Part shown: piece by piece, positions 36,212 through 45,800 of the stretch
Layout: each line of letters opens with the position of its first letter
Position numbering within the stretch: position 1 is the stretch's first letter
DNA from: Psychromicrobium silvestre
GTDB taxonomy: Bacteria > Actinomycetota > Actinomycetes > Actinomycetales > Micrococcaceae
Reading direction: 5' to 3'
DNA length: 64,000 nt
NCBI RefSeq assembly: GCF_013408295.1
Contig: NZ_JACBYQ010000002.1
Location: 372,001-436,000, forward strand
Program-made: the position numbers and the translations under genes
The notes under the pieces: model-generated
Told to the model about the DNA's origin: nothing
The model's database searches: none
The model's input: the letters and a program-made list of their open reading frames with translations, nothing else

Positions 36212-37315
36212 CTAGGAAGCTGCCGGAGCTTTTGTATAACCCTGACAGAACTGAAGAAAACGACTATTAGCCTCAACCTCGCCGATAGAAACCCGGACCC
36301 CTTCATTGCCGAAGGGCCGCACGGATAATCCCTGGCCCTCGGCCTGAGCCGCGAAATCTGAGGAATCCTGGCCAAAGTTGAGCCAGACGAAATTGCCTTG
36401 GGCGTCGGGTACCGGCCAGCCAAGTTCCCTTAGACCCGCCACCACGCGTTCTCTTTCACGTACAAGGCTTTGTACCCTTTCCACTATCTTCGGATAGAGC
36501 TCCAAGGATTTAATGGCGGCGTGCTGGGCAAGACTTGAAGCCGCGAACGGCACCGCCGCTACTCGCAGGTACTGGGTCAATTCAGGCTGGGAAACTGAGT
36601 AGCCAACACGCAGGCCAGCTAATCCATACGCCTTGGAGAATGTACGCAGCACGATGACGTTCGGATACTTTCGGTAGAGTTCCAGACCCTTGACCGCGTC
36701 TGCATCTGTCACGAACTCGACATAGGCCTCATCAATCACCACCACGACATCCTCCGGAACCTTAGCCAGGAATTCCTCGACCTCCGCGGTGTGCAGCACC
36801 GGGCCAGTAGGGTTGTTCGGCGTGCACAGGATGACGATCTTGGTCCGGTCGGTCACGGCGGCAGCCATCGCCTCAAGATCGTGCCGGGCACCGGAGGTCA
36901 GCGGAACCTGGATGCTGCGGGCTCCGGCCAAACCCACCGAGATGGGGTAAGCCTCAAAGGAGCGCCAGGCGTAGATAACCTCGTCCGGTTCGCCGCCGTC
37001 GTTCGCTCCGGAAAAAGCCGCGAGAATCTGGTTTAGCGCGCCCAGACTACCGCCGCCGGTGACAATGTCCTCGGCGGGAACATCAAGAAAATCGGCTAGC
37101 GCCGCCCGGAGTGGGGCTGCGGTGGGATCGGGGTAACGATTGATCTCGGGGTGCTTTGCCATCGATTCCAGCACCTCGGGCAAGGGCGGCAGCGGATTTT
37201 CATTCGAGGACAGTTTGAAGCTCTCCATCCCGGCAACGGCGACGGGTGGCTTGCCTGCGGCATAGCGGGGCAGGCGGCCCAGGGCAGCGCGGGGATGAAC
37301 CGAAGATTCTGACAT
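36212..37315 (-). CDS. pat: Aromatic/histidinol-phosphate-type aminotransferase
   Basis: A 367-residue PLP-dependent transaminase of the HisC family. It begins LGRLPRYAAGKPPVAVAGMESFKLSSNENPLPPLP, and shows TPNNPTGPVLHTAEVEEFL, VIDEAYVEFVTDADAV (Asp and Tyr on PLP) and LRTFSKAYGLAGLRVGYSV with the Schiff-base Lys. The pattern closely resembles actinobacterial HisC2/Pat proteins, which transaminate phenylpyruvate and related aromatic oxoacids. A dedicated histidinol-phosphate role is less likely because no his genes lie nearby. It sits upstream of the bkd operon on the same strand, separated by 128 bp of regulatory sequence. Confidence 0.88.
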   Translation of the reverse strand: MSESSVHPRAALGRLPRYAAGKPPVAVAGMESFKLSSNENPLPPLPEVLESMAKHPEINRYPDPTAAPLRAALADFLDVPAEDIVTGGGSLGALNQILAAFSGANDGGEPDEVIYAWRSFEAYPISVGLAGARSIQVPLTSGARHDLEAMAAAVTDRTKIVILCTPNNPTGPVLHTAEVEEFLAKVPEDVVVVIDEAYVEFVTDADAVKGLELYRKYPNVIVLRTFSKAYGLAGLRVGYSVSQPELTQYLRVAAVPFAASSLAQHAAIKSLELYPKIVERVQSLVRERERVVAGLRELGWPVPDAQGNFVWLNFGQDSSDFAAQAEGQGLSVRPFGNEGVRVSIGEVEANSRFLQFCQGYTKAPAAS

Positions 37316-37431
37316 GAGCCAATACTTTCACGATTCCTGAGCCTGTTGGCAGTTGTTTCTGCTCTAAGGAAGCTGCTTGCTGGCACACCCGCGGCCTGCT
37401 CAAACGATCTGCAGTGTGCCAGCATGGAGCT

Positions 37432-37857
37432 ATGGGAAAATTTCTGGTCCGAGTATTGATCAGCACTATCGCTCTGTGGATCACCAGTTGGATCCTGCCC
37501 GGAGTCAAAATCGGCACCGAGGGCACTTTGAATGTCGCCCAGGGAAATAACACTTTGGCTGCTGTGCTGGCCTTCTTGTTCGTTGGCTTGATCTTTGGGG
37601 TGATCAACGCCTTGATCCGGCCATTGGTGAAGCTCATTTCGCTTCCCGTGACAATCCTGACCTTGGGTCTGTTCACGATTGTGATCAATGCGCTCATGTT
37701 GTGGCTTGCCTCCTGGCTGAGCAGCTTCACCCCCGTGCACTTCACCATCGACAGCTTCTTCTGGACAGCAATCCTGGCCGCCATCATTATCAGCGTGCTG
37801 TCCATGATCGGTAGCGCGGTCACCGGAGTAAACCGGAAAACCCAAGACCGCCGCTAA
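37432..37857 (+). CDS. Phage holin family 4-type membrane protein (DUF360)
   Basis: A 141-residue protein with four hydrophobic segments. Start ATG 37432 has GGAG 4 bp upstream; the extra upstream codons lack a ribosome site. The sequence IFGVINALIRPLVKLISLPVTILTLGLFTIVINALMLWLAS is the hallmark of the phage-holin-4_2/DUF360 family of small membrane proteins common in actinobacteria. Despite the family name it is a normal chromosomal gene; nothing phage-like surrounds it. Function unknown. Its stop codon borders copy 2 of the 96-bp repeat. Confidence 0.88.
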   Translation: MGKFLVRVLISTIALWITSWILPGVKIGTEGTLNVAQGNNTLAAVLAFLFVGLIFGVINALIRPLVKLISLPVTILTLGLFTIVINALMLWLASWLSSFTPVHFTIDSFFWTAILAAIIISVLSMIGSAVTGVNRKTQDRR

Positions 37858-37952
37858 CCCACCTATCCCACTGAGTGTTACTTGTGGGGCAGATGTTCTG
37901 CTTTTCTCGCCACATTGGTCACATCTGCACCATTCAGTGGGATAGCTGGGTA
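37857..37952. repeat. 96-bp palindromic interspersed repeat, copy 2
   Basis: The terminal inverted repeats are ACCCACCTATCCCACTGA and the complement of TCAGTGGGATAGCTGGGT, 17 of 18 paired, with a second internal pair GCAGATGT and ACATCTGC. It is exactly as long as copy 1 (96 bp), aligning without gaps. It begins on the last base of the holin-like gene's stop codon and ends 55 bp before purB. Confidence 0.75.
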
Positions 37953-38007
37953 GCCGTGAGGTAGGGCTGAAGTGTTTCTGGGGTGGGTGGCATGAAAGAA
38001 TTGGGGT

Positions 38008-39459
38008 ATGCCACATTCTTCTGCCTCGGCTGATGCCCTGGTCCGGATCCCTTCCGGCCGTCGTTCACTTTCGGAAAGCGATACTCCGATAGCACTTGGC
38101 CCGCTGGACGGTCGCTATCGCGGAGCCGTATCCCCGCTGGTTGATTACCTCTCGGAAGCGGCACTGAACCGGGACCGGATCGCCGTCGAGGTCGAATGGC
38201 TGATTCAGCTGACCTCGGATTCCGTATTGCCCGGCACCAAGCCGCTGAGCGCAGAGCAGCAAAACCAGTTGCGTTCCCTGGTCACCGAGTTCGACGCCGA
38301 CTCGGTCGCCGAGCTGGGCGAACTGGAGAAAACCACGGTGCACGACGTCAAAGCCGTGGAGTATTACATCGGGCGCAGACTCGCCGAAATTGGTATCGAA
38401 GACCTCAAACCGCTCGTGCACTTCGCCTGCACCAGCGAGGACATTAACAATCTCTCCTACGCCCTGGGCATCAAGGGTGCCGTGGAGAATGTCTGGCTGC
38501 CCGCGGCACGCGAACTGAGCACCAAATTGCACGCCATGTCCGAAGCTAACCGCGAAGTGCCGATGCTCTCCCGCACTCATGGTCAGCCAGCCACGCCCAG
38601 CACCTTGGGCAAGGAGCTTGCGGTGCTGGCGCATCGATTGGACCGGCAGCTAAAGCGGATTGAAGCTACCGAGTACCTGGGCAAGATCAACGGCGCTACC
38701 GGTACCTACGCGGCTCACTACGCAGCTGTTCCGGAGGCGGATTGGCAACAGGTTTCGCGCCGCTTCGTCGAAGGACTGGGGCTGAGTTGGAACCCGCTCA
38801 CCACCCAGATCGAATCCCACGACTGGCAAGCCGAGTTGTACGCGGACATTGCCCGTTTCAACCGGATTCTGCACAATCTCTGCACCGATATCTGGAGTTA
38901 CATTTCGATCGGCTATTTCAGGCAGATCCCGGTTCCAGGCGCCACAGGATCCTCCACCATGCCGCATAAGGTCAACCCAATCCGCTTCGAAAATGCGGAA
39001 GCGAATCTGGAGATTTCTTCCGCCCTGCTGGACACCTTGGCATCGACCTTGGTCACCTCACGGTGGCAGCGAGACCTGACGGATTCCTCCAGCCAGCGGA
39101 ACATCGGCGTGGCCTTTGGGCACTCCGTACTGGCCATCGGCAATGTGCTGGGCGGATTGGGCCGCTTGGACACGGCACAAGAAGTGCTCGCAGCTGACCT
39201 GGACCATAACTGGGAAGTACTCGGCGAAGCGATTCAGACCGTGATGCGCGCCGAGGCGATTGCCGGTGTCCCGGGGATGGATGATCCTTACGAGCGGCTC
39301 AAGGACCTCACCCGAGGGCAGCGCGTTGACGCCGAGCGGATGCGTGAATTCGTCAGCGGACTTGGACTTTCTGCCGCGGCCGAAGAGCGCCTGCAGGCGC
39401 TCACTCCGGCTAGTTACATCGGCATCGCCACCACCCTGGTAGATCACCTCAGCGACTAG
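38008..39459 (+). CDS. purB: Adenylosuccinate lyase
   Basis: A 483-residue fumarase/aspartase-superfamily lyase that splits SAICAR and adenylosuccinate in purine synthesis, releasing fumarate. The family signature GSSTMPHKVNPIRFENAE is clear, as are PLDGRYRGAVSPLVDYLSEAAL near the N-terminus and RTHGQPATPSTLGKELAV. The longer PurB version (about 480 residues) is usual for actinobacteria and Gammaproteobacteria. ATG 38008 has only a GGGG right before it, so translation start may be non-standard. It is a single gene. Confidence 0.96.
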   Translation: MPHSSASADALVRIPSGRRSLSESDTPIALGPLDGRYRGAVSPLVDYLSEAALNRDRIAVEVEWLIQLTSDSVLPGTKPLSAEQQNQLRSLVTEFDADSVAELGELEKTTVHDVKAVEYYIGRRLAEIGIEDLKPLVHFACTSEDINNLSYALGIKGAVENVWLPAARELSTKLHAMSEANREVPMLSRTHGQPATPSTLGKELAVLAHRLDRQLKRIEATEYLGKINGATGTYAAHYAAVPEADWQQVSRRFVEGLGLSWNPLTTQIESHDWQAELYADIARFNRILHNLCTDIWSYISIGYFRQIPVPGATGSSTMPHKVNPIRFENAEANLEISSALLDTLASTLVTSRWQRDLTDSSSQRNIGVAFGHSVLAIGNVLGGLGRLDTAQEVLAADLDHNWEVLGEAIQTVMRAEAIAGVPGMDDPYERLKDLTRGQRVDAERMREFVSGLGLSAAAEERLQALTPASYIGIATTLVDHLSD

Positions 39460-39494
39460 ACCTCAGCAAGGCGAACGGCCCAGTCGACAAGGAC

Positions 39495-40454
39495 CTAGAC
39501 CGTCAGCAGGACTTTCCCCTGATGCACCCCGGAATCAAAGAACTGGTGTGCGGCCGCGGCTTCGGCCAAGGGGAAGGTCCTGCCAATACTGGGGCTGATC
39601 TTCCCCGCTGTGATCAGAGGCCAGACGTGTTGCCGGACCTGCGCCATGATCTCCGCCTTCTCCTCGACCGGTCGCGATCTCAGCGTCGTACCGATCACGG
39701 AAGCGCGTTTGCCCATTAACGCGGCAAGATCGAGCTCCCCCGTTTTACCGCCCTGCAACCCGATCACCACCAGACGTCCGCCCAGAGCCAGGGCATCAAC
39801 GTTGCGGGACAGATAAGACGCACCCATCACGTCCAGGATCACCTTCGCGCCTCGGTAACGGTGCGCCACCTGAACGAAGTCCTGCTCCCGATAGTTCACT
39901 GCTTCCTCGGCCCCCAGCGCTAGGATACGTTCACACTTCTCGGCAGTACCCGCCGTCGCAATCACCCGTGCACCAAAGGCCGAAGCCATTTGGATCGCCA
40001 TGGCGCCGATGCCACCAGCCCCGCCATGGATCAGCACGGTCTCGCCTGCCTGCAATTGGGCGGTCATGAATAAGTTCGAATACACGGTGGCCGCCACCTC
40101 GGGCAGGCCTGCCGCAGAAACCAGGTCCACGCCGTCGGGCGCCGGAATTACCTGACCCGCTGGAACCGCAACTTGCTCCGCATAGCCACCGCCAGCCAAC
40201 AGGGCAACCACCTGTTGGCCCTTCTCAAAGCCGTTTCCGGTTTCAGCTACTCGCCCGGAGACTTCTAAGCCAAGATACTCGGAGGCTCCCGGAGGCGGCG
40301 GGTAGAAACCGCGACGCTGCTGCACATCCGCGCGATTCAGGCCAGCGGCGACGACGTCGATCAGCACCTCGCCGGGGCCGGTCACCGGGGCCGGAACCTC
40401 GGTGAGCACGAGCGACTCGGGGCCGCCGGGAGTGACAACGGTGACTGCTTTCAA
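39495..40454 (-). CDS. NAD(P)H:quinone oxidoreductase (zinc-free MDR family)
   Basis: A 319-residue medium-chain reductase. It starts at TTG 40454 with a good AGGAG 6 bp upstream; the open frame extends further up without such a site. VDVVAAGLNRADVQQRRGFYPPPPGASEYLGLEVSGRVAETG and VLIHGGAGGIGAMAIQMA match the QOR/PIG3 subfamily, which lacks zinc. It would reduce quinones with NADPH. Its start lies only 15 bp from that of the divergent DoxX gene, so any promoter for one must overlap the other's leader or coding start. A redox-linked pairing with DoxX is plausible but not shown. Confidence 0.9.
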   Translation of the reverse strand: MKAVTVVTPGGPESLVLTEVPAPVTGPGEVLIDVVAAGLNRADVQQRRGFYPPPPGASEYLGLEVSGRVAETGNGFEKGQQVVALLAGGGYAEQVAVPAGQVIPAPDGVDLVSAAGLPEVAATVYSNLFMTAQLQAGETVLIHGGAGGIGAMAIQMASAFGARVIATAGTAEKCERILALGAEEAVNYREQDFVQVAHRYRGAKVILDVMGASYLSRNVDALALGGRLVVIGLQGGKTGELDLAALMGKRASVIGTTLRSRPVEEKAEIMAQVRQHVWPLITAGKISPSIGRTFPLAEAAAAHQFFDSGVHQGKVLLTV

Positions 40455-40469
40455 TTCTGCTCCTAAGAT

Positions 40470-40880
40470 ATGACCATGACTGACTCGTCCATAGCCGCCT
40501 CTGGCCAGAGTATCGGCAAAGCCGCCCGCCTTGCAGGCTGGATCTTGACCGGCTTCGTTAGCCTCTTCCTCATCTTCGACGGGGTGAGCCATCTACTGAA
40601 TCTGGCCCCGGTCCAGGACGCGCAAAAGCTTTTGGGCTTTCCTTCCGGAGTCGCCGTTCCGATAGGTGTGGTGGAGTTGGTGATTCTGGCGCTCAGCCTG
40701 GTACCGCGAACTGCTGTGCTGGGGGCAGTGCTGCTGACAGGTTATCTGGGTGGTGCGGTCGCCGCTCAGCTACGCATCGAAGCATCGCTTTTCGGCAATG
40801 TTCTGTTTCCGGTCTATATCGGCATTGCCCTTTGGATTGGACTGTGGCTGCGCGATGAGCGGGTGCGTAAGCTGCTCTGA
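40470..40880 (+). CDS. DoxX family membrane protein
   Basis: A 136-residue protein with four hydrophobic helices (AARLAGWILTGFVSLFLIFDGVSHLL; VPIGVVELVILALSLVP; AVLGAVLLTGYLGGAVAAQL; LFGNVLFPVYIGIALWIGLWL), a layout typical of DoxX/DUF4870-like proteins. The family's role is not established; some members act in redox or thiol stress. Start ATG 40470 (or 40476). No clear ribosome site is visible before either start, and it may be leaderless given the short gap to the divergent quinone reductase. Confidence 0.83.
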   Translation: MTMTDSSIAASGQSIGKAARLAGWILTGFVSLFLIFDGVSHLLNLAPVQDAQKLLGFPSGVAVPIGVVELVILALSLVPRTAVLGAVLLTGYLGGAVAAQLRIEASLFGNVLFPVYIGIALWIGLWLRDERVRKLL

Positions 40881-40954
40881 ACCCAGCCTCCGCTGCGGAA
40901 CACCGGCGGAACACTTTGATTGCAGCGGCCCTGCCGTGAAACACTGGGGGCTAA

Positions 40955-41042
40955 GGAAGGTTGTCCGAGCGGCCGATGGAGCTGGTCTTGAAAACCAGTG
41001 GGCGGTAACCCCGTCTCATGGGTTCAAATCCCATACCTTCCG
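40955..41042 (+). tRNA. tRNA-Ser (anticodon UGA)
   Basis: An 88-nt type II tRNA: acceptor GGAAGGT pairs with ACCTTCC. The anticodon stem-loop is CTGGT-CTTGAAA-ACCAG with anticodon TGA, the variable arm is long as for serine, and the T-loop reads GGTTCAAATCC. The CCA end is not encoded. It lies between the DoxX and oxidoreductase genes. Confidence 0.96.
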
Positions 41043-41050
41043 CGTTGTGT

Positions 41051-41092
41051 GAACAGGTCTAGCCAGAACGAAAGTTAAGGCTAGACCTGTTC
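41051..41092. terminator. Inverted repeat after tRNA-Ser(UGA)
   Basis: A perfect 14-bp stem (GAACAGGTCTAGCC / GGCTAGACCTGTTC) with a 14-base loop lies 9 bp after the tRNA. There is no T-run, so it is either a weak terminator or a processing structure. Confidence 0.6.
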
Positions 41093-41165
41093 GCATCGTT
41101 CGCTCGGGTTACTCAAGCCCTTAGCAGGCATTAGCAGGCTCCCATCCCGGCTGTATAGTCTGTGC

Positions 41166-41903
<738 letters not shown>

Positions 41904-42172
41904 TCACCCGAGACACCGAACTAACTGACTCCTCGACCAGCATTCCGGGCCACTGATCGGCACCGATCGGCGCGAAGCGAGAAGGACAACAACACCTCAT
42001 TTTGAGCTATGTCAAAATTCAACGAAATTTTTGTTTCAACTCGGAAATATCTGTAAATTCCCTGTGCCCGTCCGGTAGTCTCATGCGGGGGAACTACTCG
42101 CACAGCTGATTGACAGCAAAGGGCCGTTCAAAATCTCCAGTAAATATTGGCAATAGCGCTTAGGAGTCATAG

Positions 42173-42679
42173 ATGTTAGAAACCATGAAGTCACCGAGGC
42201 TGCGTGCTAGCGCCCTCGCTGCTGGAGCCTTAGTCCTTGGACTTTCACTCAGCGGTTGCGGACTGATCGGTGGTGGCGGACCTGACCGCGATCCGAGTGG
42301 CACGGTAACCGCAACGTCCACCTCGGACGCCTTCCAGATCAAGGTCGGCGACTGCATCCAGGACCCGGGTACCACCTCCATCACCGATGTGGTCAGCGTT
42401 CCCTGCAGCGAGGCACACGATTTCGAAGCTTTCGACCGCACGCTGTTAGCGGACGGGGACTACCCCGGAGAAACGACCATTTCCGATAAGGCCGAGGCAT
42501 ACTGCGGACCGGCCTTCACGAAGTTCGTCGGCATTGAGAGCGCTAAGTCCAAGTACGGGGTGACCTACTTCTACCCCACCGCAGAGAGCTGGAAGCAGGA
42601 TGACCGCGAGATCCTCTGTTTAGCTGCCGCCAAGGACGAAACTAAGATCAAGGGTTCGCTCAAGGGCGTCAAAAAATAG
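42173..42679 (+). CDS. Septum_form-domain lipoprotein
   Basis: A 168-residue lipoprotein with ATG 42173 behind TAGGAG. The signal peptide ends in LSGC (Cys29). A short Gly/Thr-rich linker is followed by one Septum_form domain (VGDCIQDPGTTSITDVVSVPCSEAHDFEAFD), whose cysteines and the C-P-EAH-like signature are typical of actinobacterial proteins of this family. These are membrane-anchored on the outside; a link to septation is indicated by the family name but not proven. A perfect terminator follows. Confidence 0.85.
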   Translation: MLETMKSPRLRASALAAGALVLGLSLSGCGLIGGGGPDRDPSGTVTATSTSDAFQIKVGDCIQDPGTTSITDVVSVPCSEAHDFEAFDRTLLADGDYPGETTISDKAEAYCGPAFTKFVGIESAKSKYGVTYFYPTAESWKQDDREILCLAAAKDETKIKGSLKGVKK

Positions 42680-42700
42680 TCTAGAAAATCTAGAAATGGG

Positions 42701-42736
42701 GGCGGTTCTGCAGAAATGCAGAACCGCCTCTTTTTT
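42701..42736 (+). terminator. Rho-independent terminator after Septum_form gene
   Basis: A perfect 12-bp stem GGCGGTTCTGCA / TGCAGAACCGCC with a GAAA tetraloop and a T-run (TCTTTTTT) immediately after. The stop codon of the lipoprotein is 21 bp upstream. Confidence 0.95.
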
Positions 42737-42890
42737 GTTTCACAACACACCCCCAGCTGCAACCTCATGTTAACCTGGCTTTGATTGGATGCAACAGTAG
42801 AGTCACAGCCCTGACACAGTCGAACCATAGCTAATATGGCAGGCTACTAGCCTCGTCCAGACGGCCCGGCGCCCGGGTAGGACTCATCAA

Positions 42891-45800
42891 GTGCCAAACA
42901 AAAGCTCAGAGAAATGGGGAACTATGCCAGGCAAGTCCATCCGCGTAGCGCTAGGGGGAGTGCTGGCGGCAGCGTTTATCGCTGCTCCGCTGGCAAGCGC
43001 GCCAGCCTTAGCAGCAAGCCAGCCTCAAGCACCAACAGCCACCACTGCCTCTCCGGTGGTGATCAACGAGGCCTATCTGAGCGGCGGTAGCGCAGGGGCC
43101 GCCTATAAGAACAAGTTCATCGAGCTTTACAACGCCACCGACGCTTCCGTCAGCCTGGACGGCTGGTCGCTGCAATACCGCAGCGCGACCGGCACGGCCA
43201 ACCCCGCGGGCATCGCCCCGCTGAGCGGATCGATCCCCGCGAAGGGCCACTTCTTAGTTCAGGCCAGCAGTAACGGCACCTCGGGTGCAGATTTGCCGAC
43301 ACCAGATGCCACCAGCACGCTGAATTTCTCCGGAACCAGCGGAACCATCTATCTAGCCAAGAAGGCCGCCGCGGTGACAGGCTTGGCCACCGGCTCCGTG
43401 ACTGATAATGCCGATGTCGCCGATCTGCTCGGCTACGGCACCTCAAATACTTTCGAAACGGCTGCGGCTACCGCCCCGAGCGGAAATACCGACGTTAAGT
43501 CGCTCAACCGCACCGATGGCGCGGACAGCAATAACAACTCCGCAGACTTCAAGCTCAGCGCCAGCATCACCCCGCAGTCCGCTGGCAGCCCAGTCGATCC
43601 GGGTCCGGTCAATCCGACCATCGCGGCCATCAAGGACATTCAGGGCAGCACCGATACCAGCCCCCTGGTGAACCAGACCGTGACCACCCGCGGCGTAGTG
43701 ACGGCGGTTTACCCCACCGGCGGCTTCAACGGCTACTACATCCAGACCGAGGGCACCGGTGGCGATCTCGATCTGAGTACGCATAAGGCCTCGGATGCAG
43801 TTTTCGTCTACTCCCCCAGCACCATGTCGCAGGTACAGGCTGGTGACTTCGTCGAGGTGACCGGGCCGGTCACCGAGTTCAAGGGTGCCAGTGATGCCAC
43901 TTCGCTAACCGAAATCAGCGTGGCTGCGGACAAGCTCACTAAGCTGAGCCAAGCCGCAGTGGCAGTGAAACCCGCCGTCGTCGATCTTCCGGCCACGGCA
44001 GCCGAGCGCGAATCCCTCGAAGGCATGCTCTTCCAGCCCAAGGGTTCCTACACGGTAGCCGATAACTACTCACTCAATCAGTATGGTGAAATCGGCTTGG
44101 CTGCGGGAACCACCCCTCTGGTGCAGCCGAATGCCCTCTACCCCTATGGCAGTGCGGAGAACACCGCGCTGGTGGCGAGCAATGCGGCCAAGTCCATTGG
44201 CTTGGACGACGGCGCCTCCACGAACTTTCTGAGTGCAGCCAATCAGGGCACCCCGCTGCCCTATTTGACCACGGCTTCCTCGCTGCGGGTCGGTGCTGCA
44301 GTCACCTTTAGCACCAACGTCATCTTCGATAACCGCAACGGCGACTACAAGCTACAGCCGCTTACCCAGCTCACCCCGGCCAATGCGGCCAGCGTGCAGC
44401 CAGCTAGCTTCTCCGACACCCGCTCGGCTCCGGCCGCAGTGGGTGGAAACCTGAAAATCGCCTCCTTCAATGTGCAGAATTACTTCATCCACACCGGTGA
44501 TCAGGACCCGGCTTGCACGGCCTACTCTGATCGTGCCGGGAACAAGATCACCGTCAAGGGTGGCTGCACCCAGCGTGGAGCTTGGGATGCGGCTAATTTG
44601 CAGCGTCAGCAGGACAAGGTTGTAGCCGGCATCATCGGCACCGGCGCGGACGTGCTGTCACTCGAAGAGATCGAGAACTCGGCGAAGTTCGCCGATAGCG
44701 CCACCGACCGGGACAAGGCTCTAAAGACCCTGGTGGACGCGCTGAACGCAAAGCTGGGTTCTAACGTCTGGGATTACGTTCGCTCCCCGCAGGCTCGTCC
44801 CGCGGTCAGCGATGAGGACGTTATCCGCACCGCTTTCATCTTCAAGACCGCTGCCGCCGAACCGGTGGGCGATTCCGTCATTCTGAATGATGCGGCTTTC
44901 ACCGGGATTGCCCGTCAACCGCTGGCTCAGTCCTTCAAGCCGAAGGGCGCAGCGGATTCGGCTCAGTTCCTGGCGATTGTGAACCACTTCAAATCGAAGG
45001 GTTCCGCTCCGGCGAATGATCCGAGCGATACCGATAAGGGCCAGGGCAACTCGAATAACGCCCGCGTCAAACAAGCTCAGGCGCTACTGACCTTCGCTAA
45101 CACCCTCAAGGCGCAGAAGAACACCACCAAGGTGCTGCTGATCGGTGACTTCAATGCCTATAGCAAAGAAGACCCGATCAACACGCTAACCGCCGCCGGG
45201 TACACCGACCTGGACCCGCAGACCGGTAAGCATTCCTACCTGTTCGACGGTCGGGTTGGCTCGCTGGACCACGTTCTGGTTTCGAATGAGTTCGCGGCCT
45301 CGATCACCGGCGCGGATATCTGGAACATCAACTCGGTTGAGTCCGTGGCGCTGAACTACTCGCGCTACAACTACAACGTCACCGACTACTACAACACCGA
45401 ACCGTACGCCGCGAGCGATCACGATCCGGTCGTCGTCGGACTCAATCTGAGCACTGCTCCGGCTGGTCCGCTCGAAGTGAACCTGCTGAACATCAACGAT
45501 TTCCACGGTCGCATCGACACCAATACGGTGAATTTCGCCGGTACTGTTGAGCAGCTCAAGGCGGCGTCGCCGGCCGGTGCCTCGGCCTTCCTCTCGGCTG
45601 GGGATAACGTCAGCGCTTCGCTCTACGCCTCGGCCGTGCAGAAGGATCAGCCCACCATCGACGTGCTCAATGCGATGGGCTTACAAGCCTCGGCGGTGGG
45701 TAACCACGAGTTCGATAGCGGTTTTGCGGATCTGAAGGACCGGATTATCAACGGCGGCACCAACGCCAAGTGGGACTACTTGGGTGCCAATGTGTACCTC

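Noticed and set aside
37432-37857. Holin-family gene as evidence of a prophage
   Set aside because: The DUF360/phage-holin-4_2 family is a common chromosomal membrane protein family; no other phage gene, integrase or att site is near.
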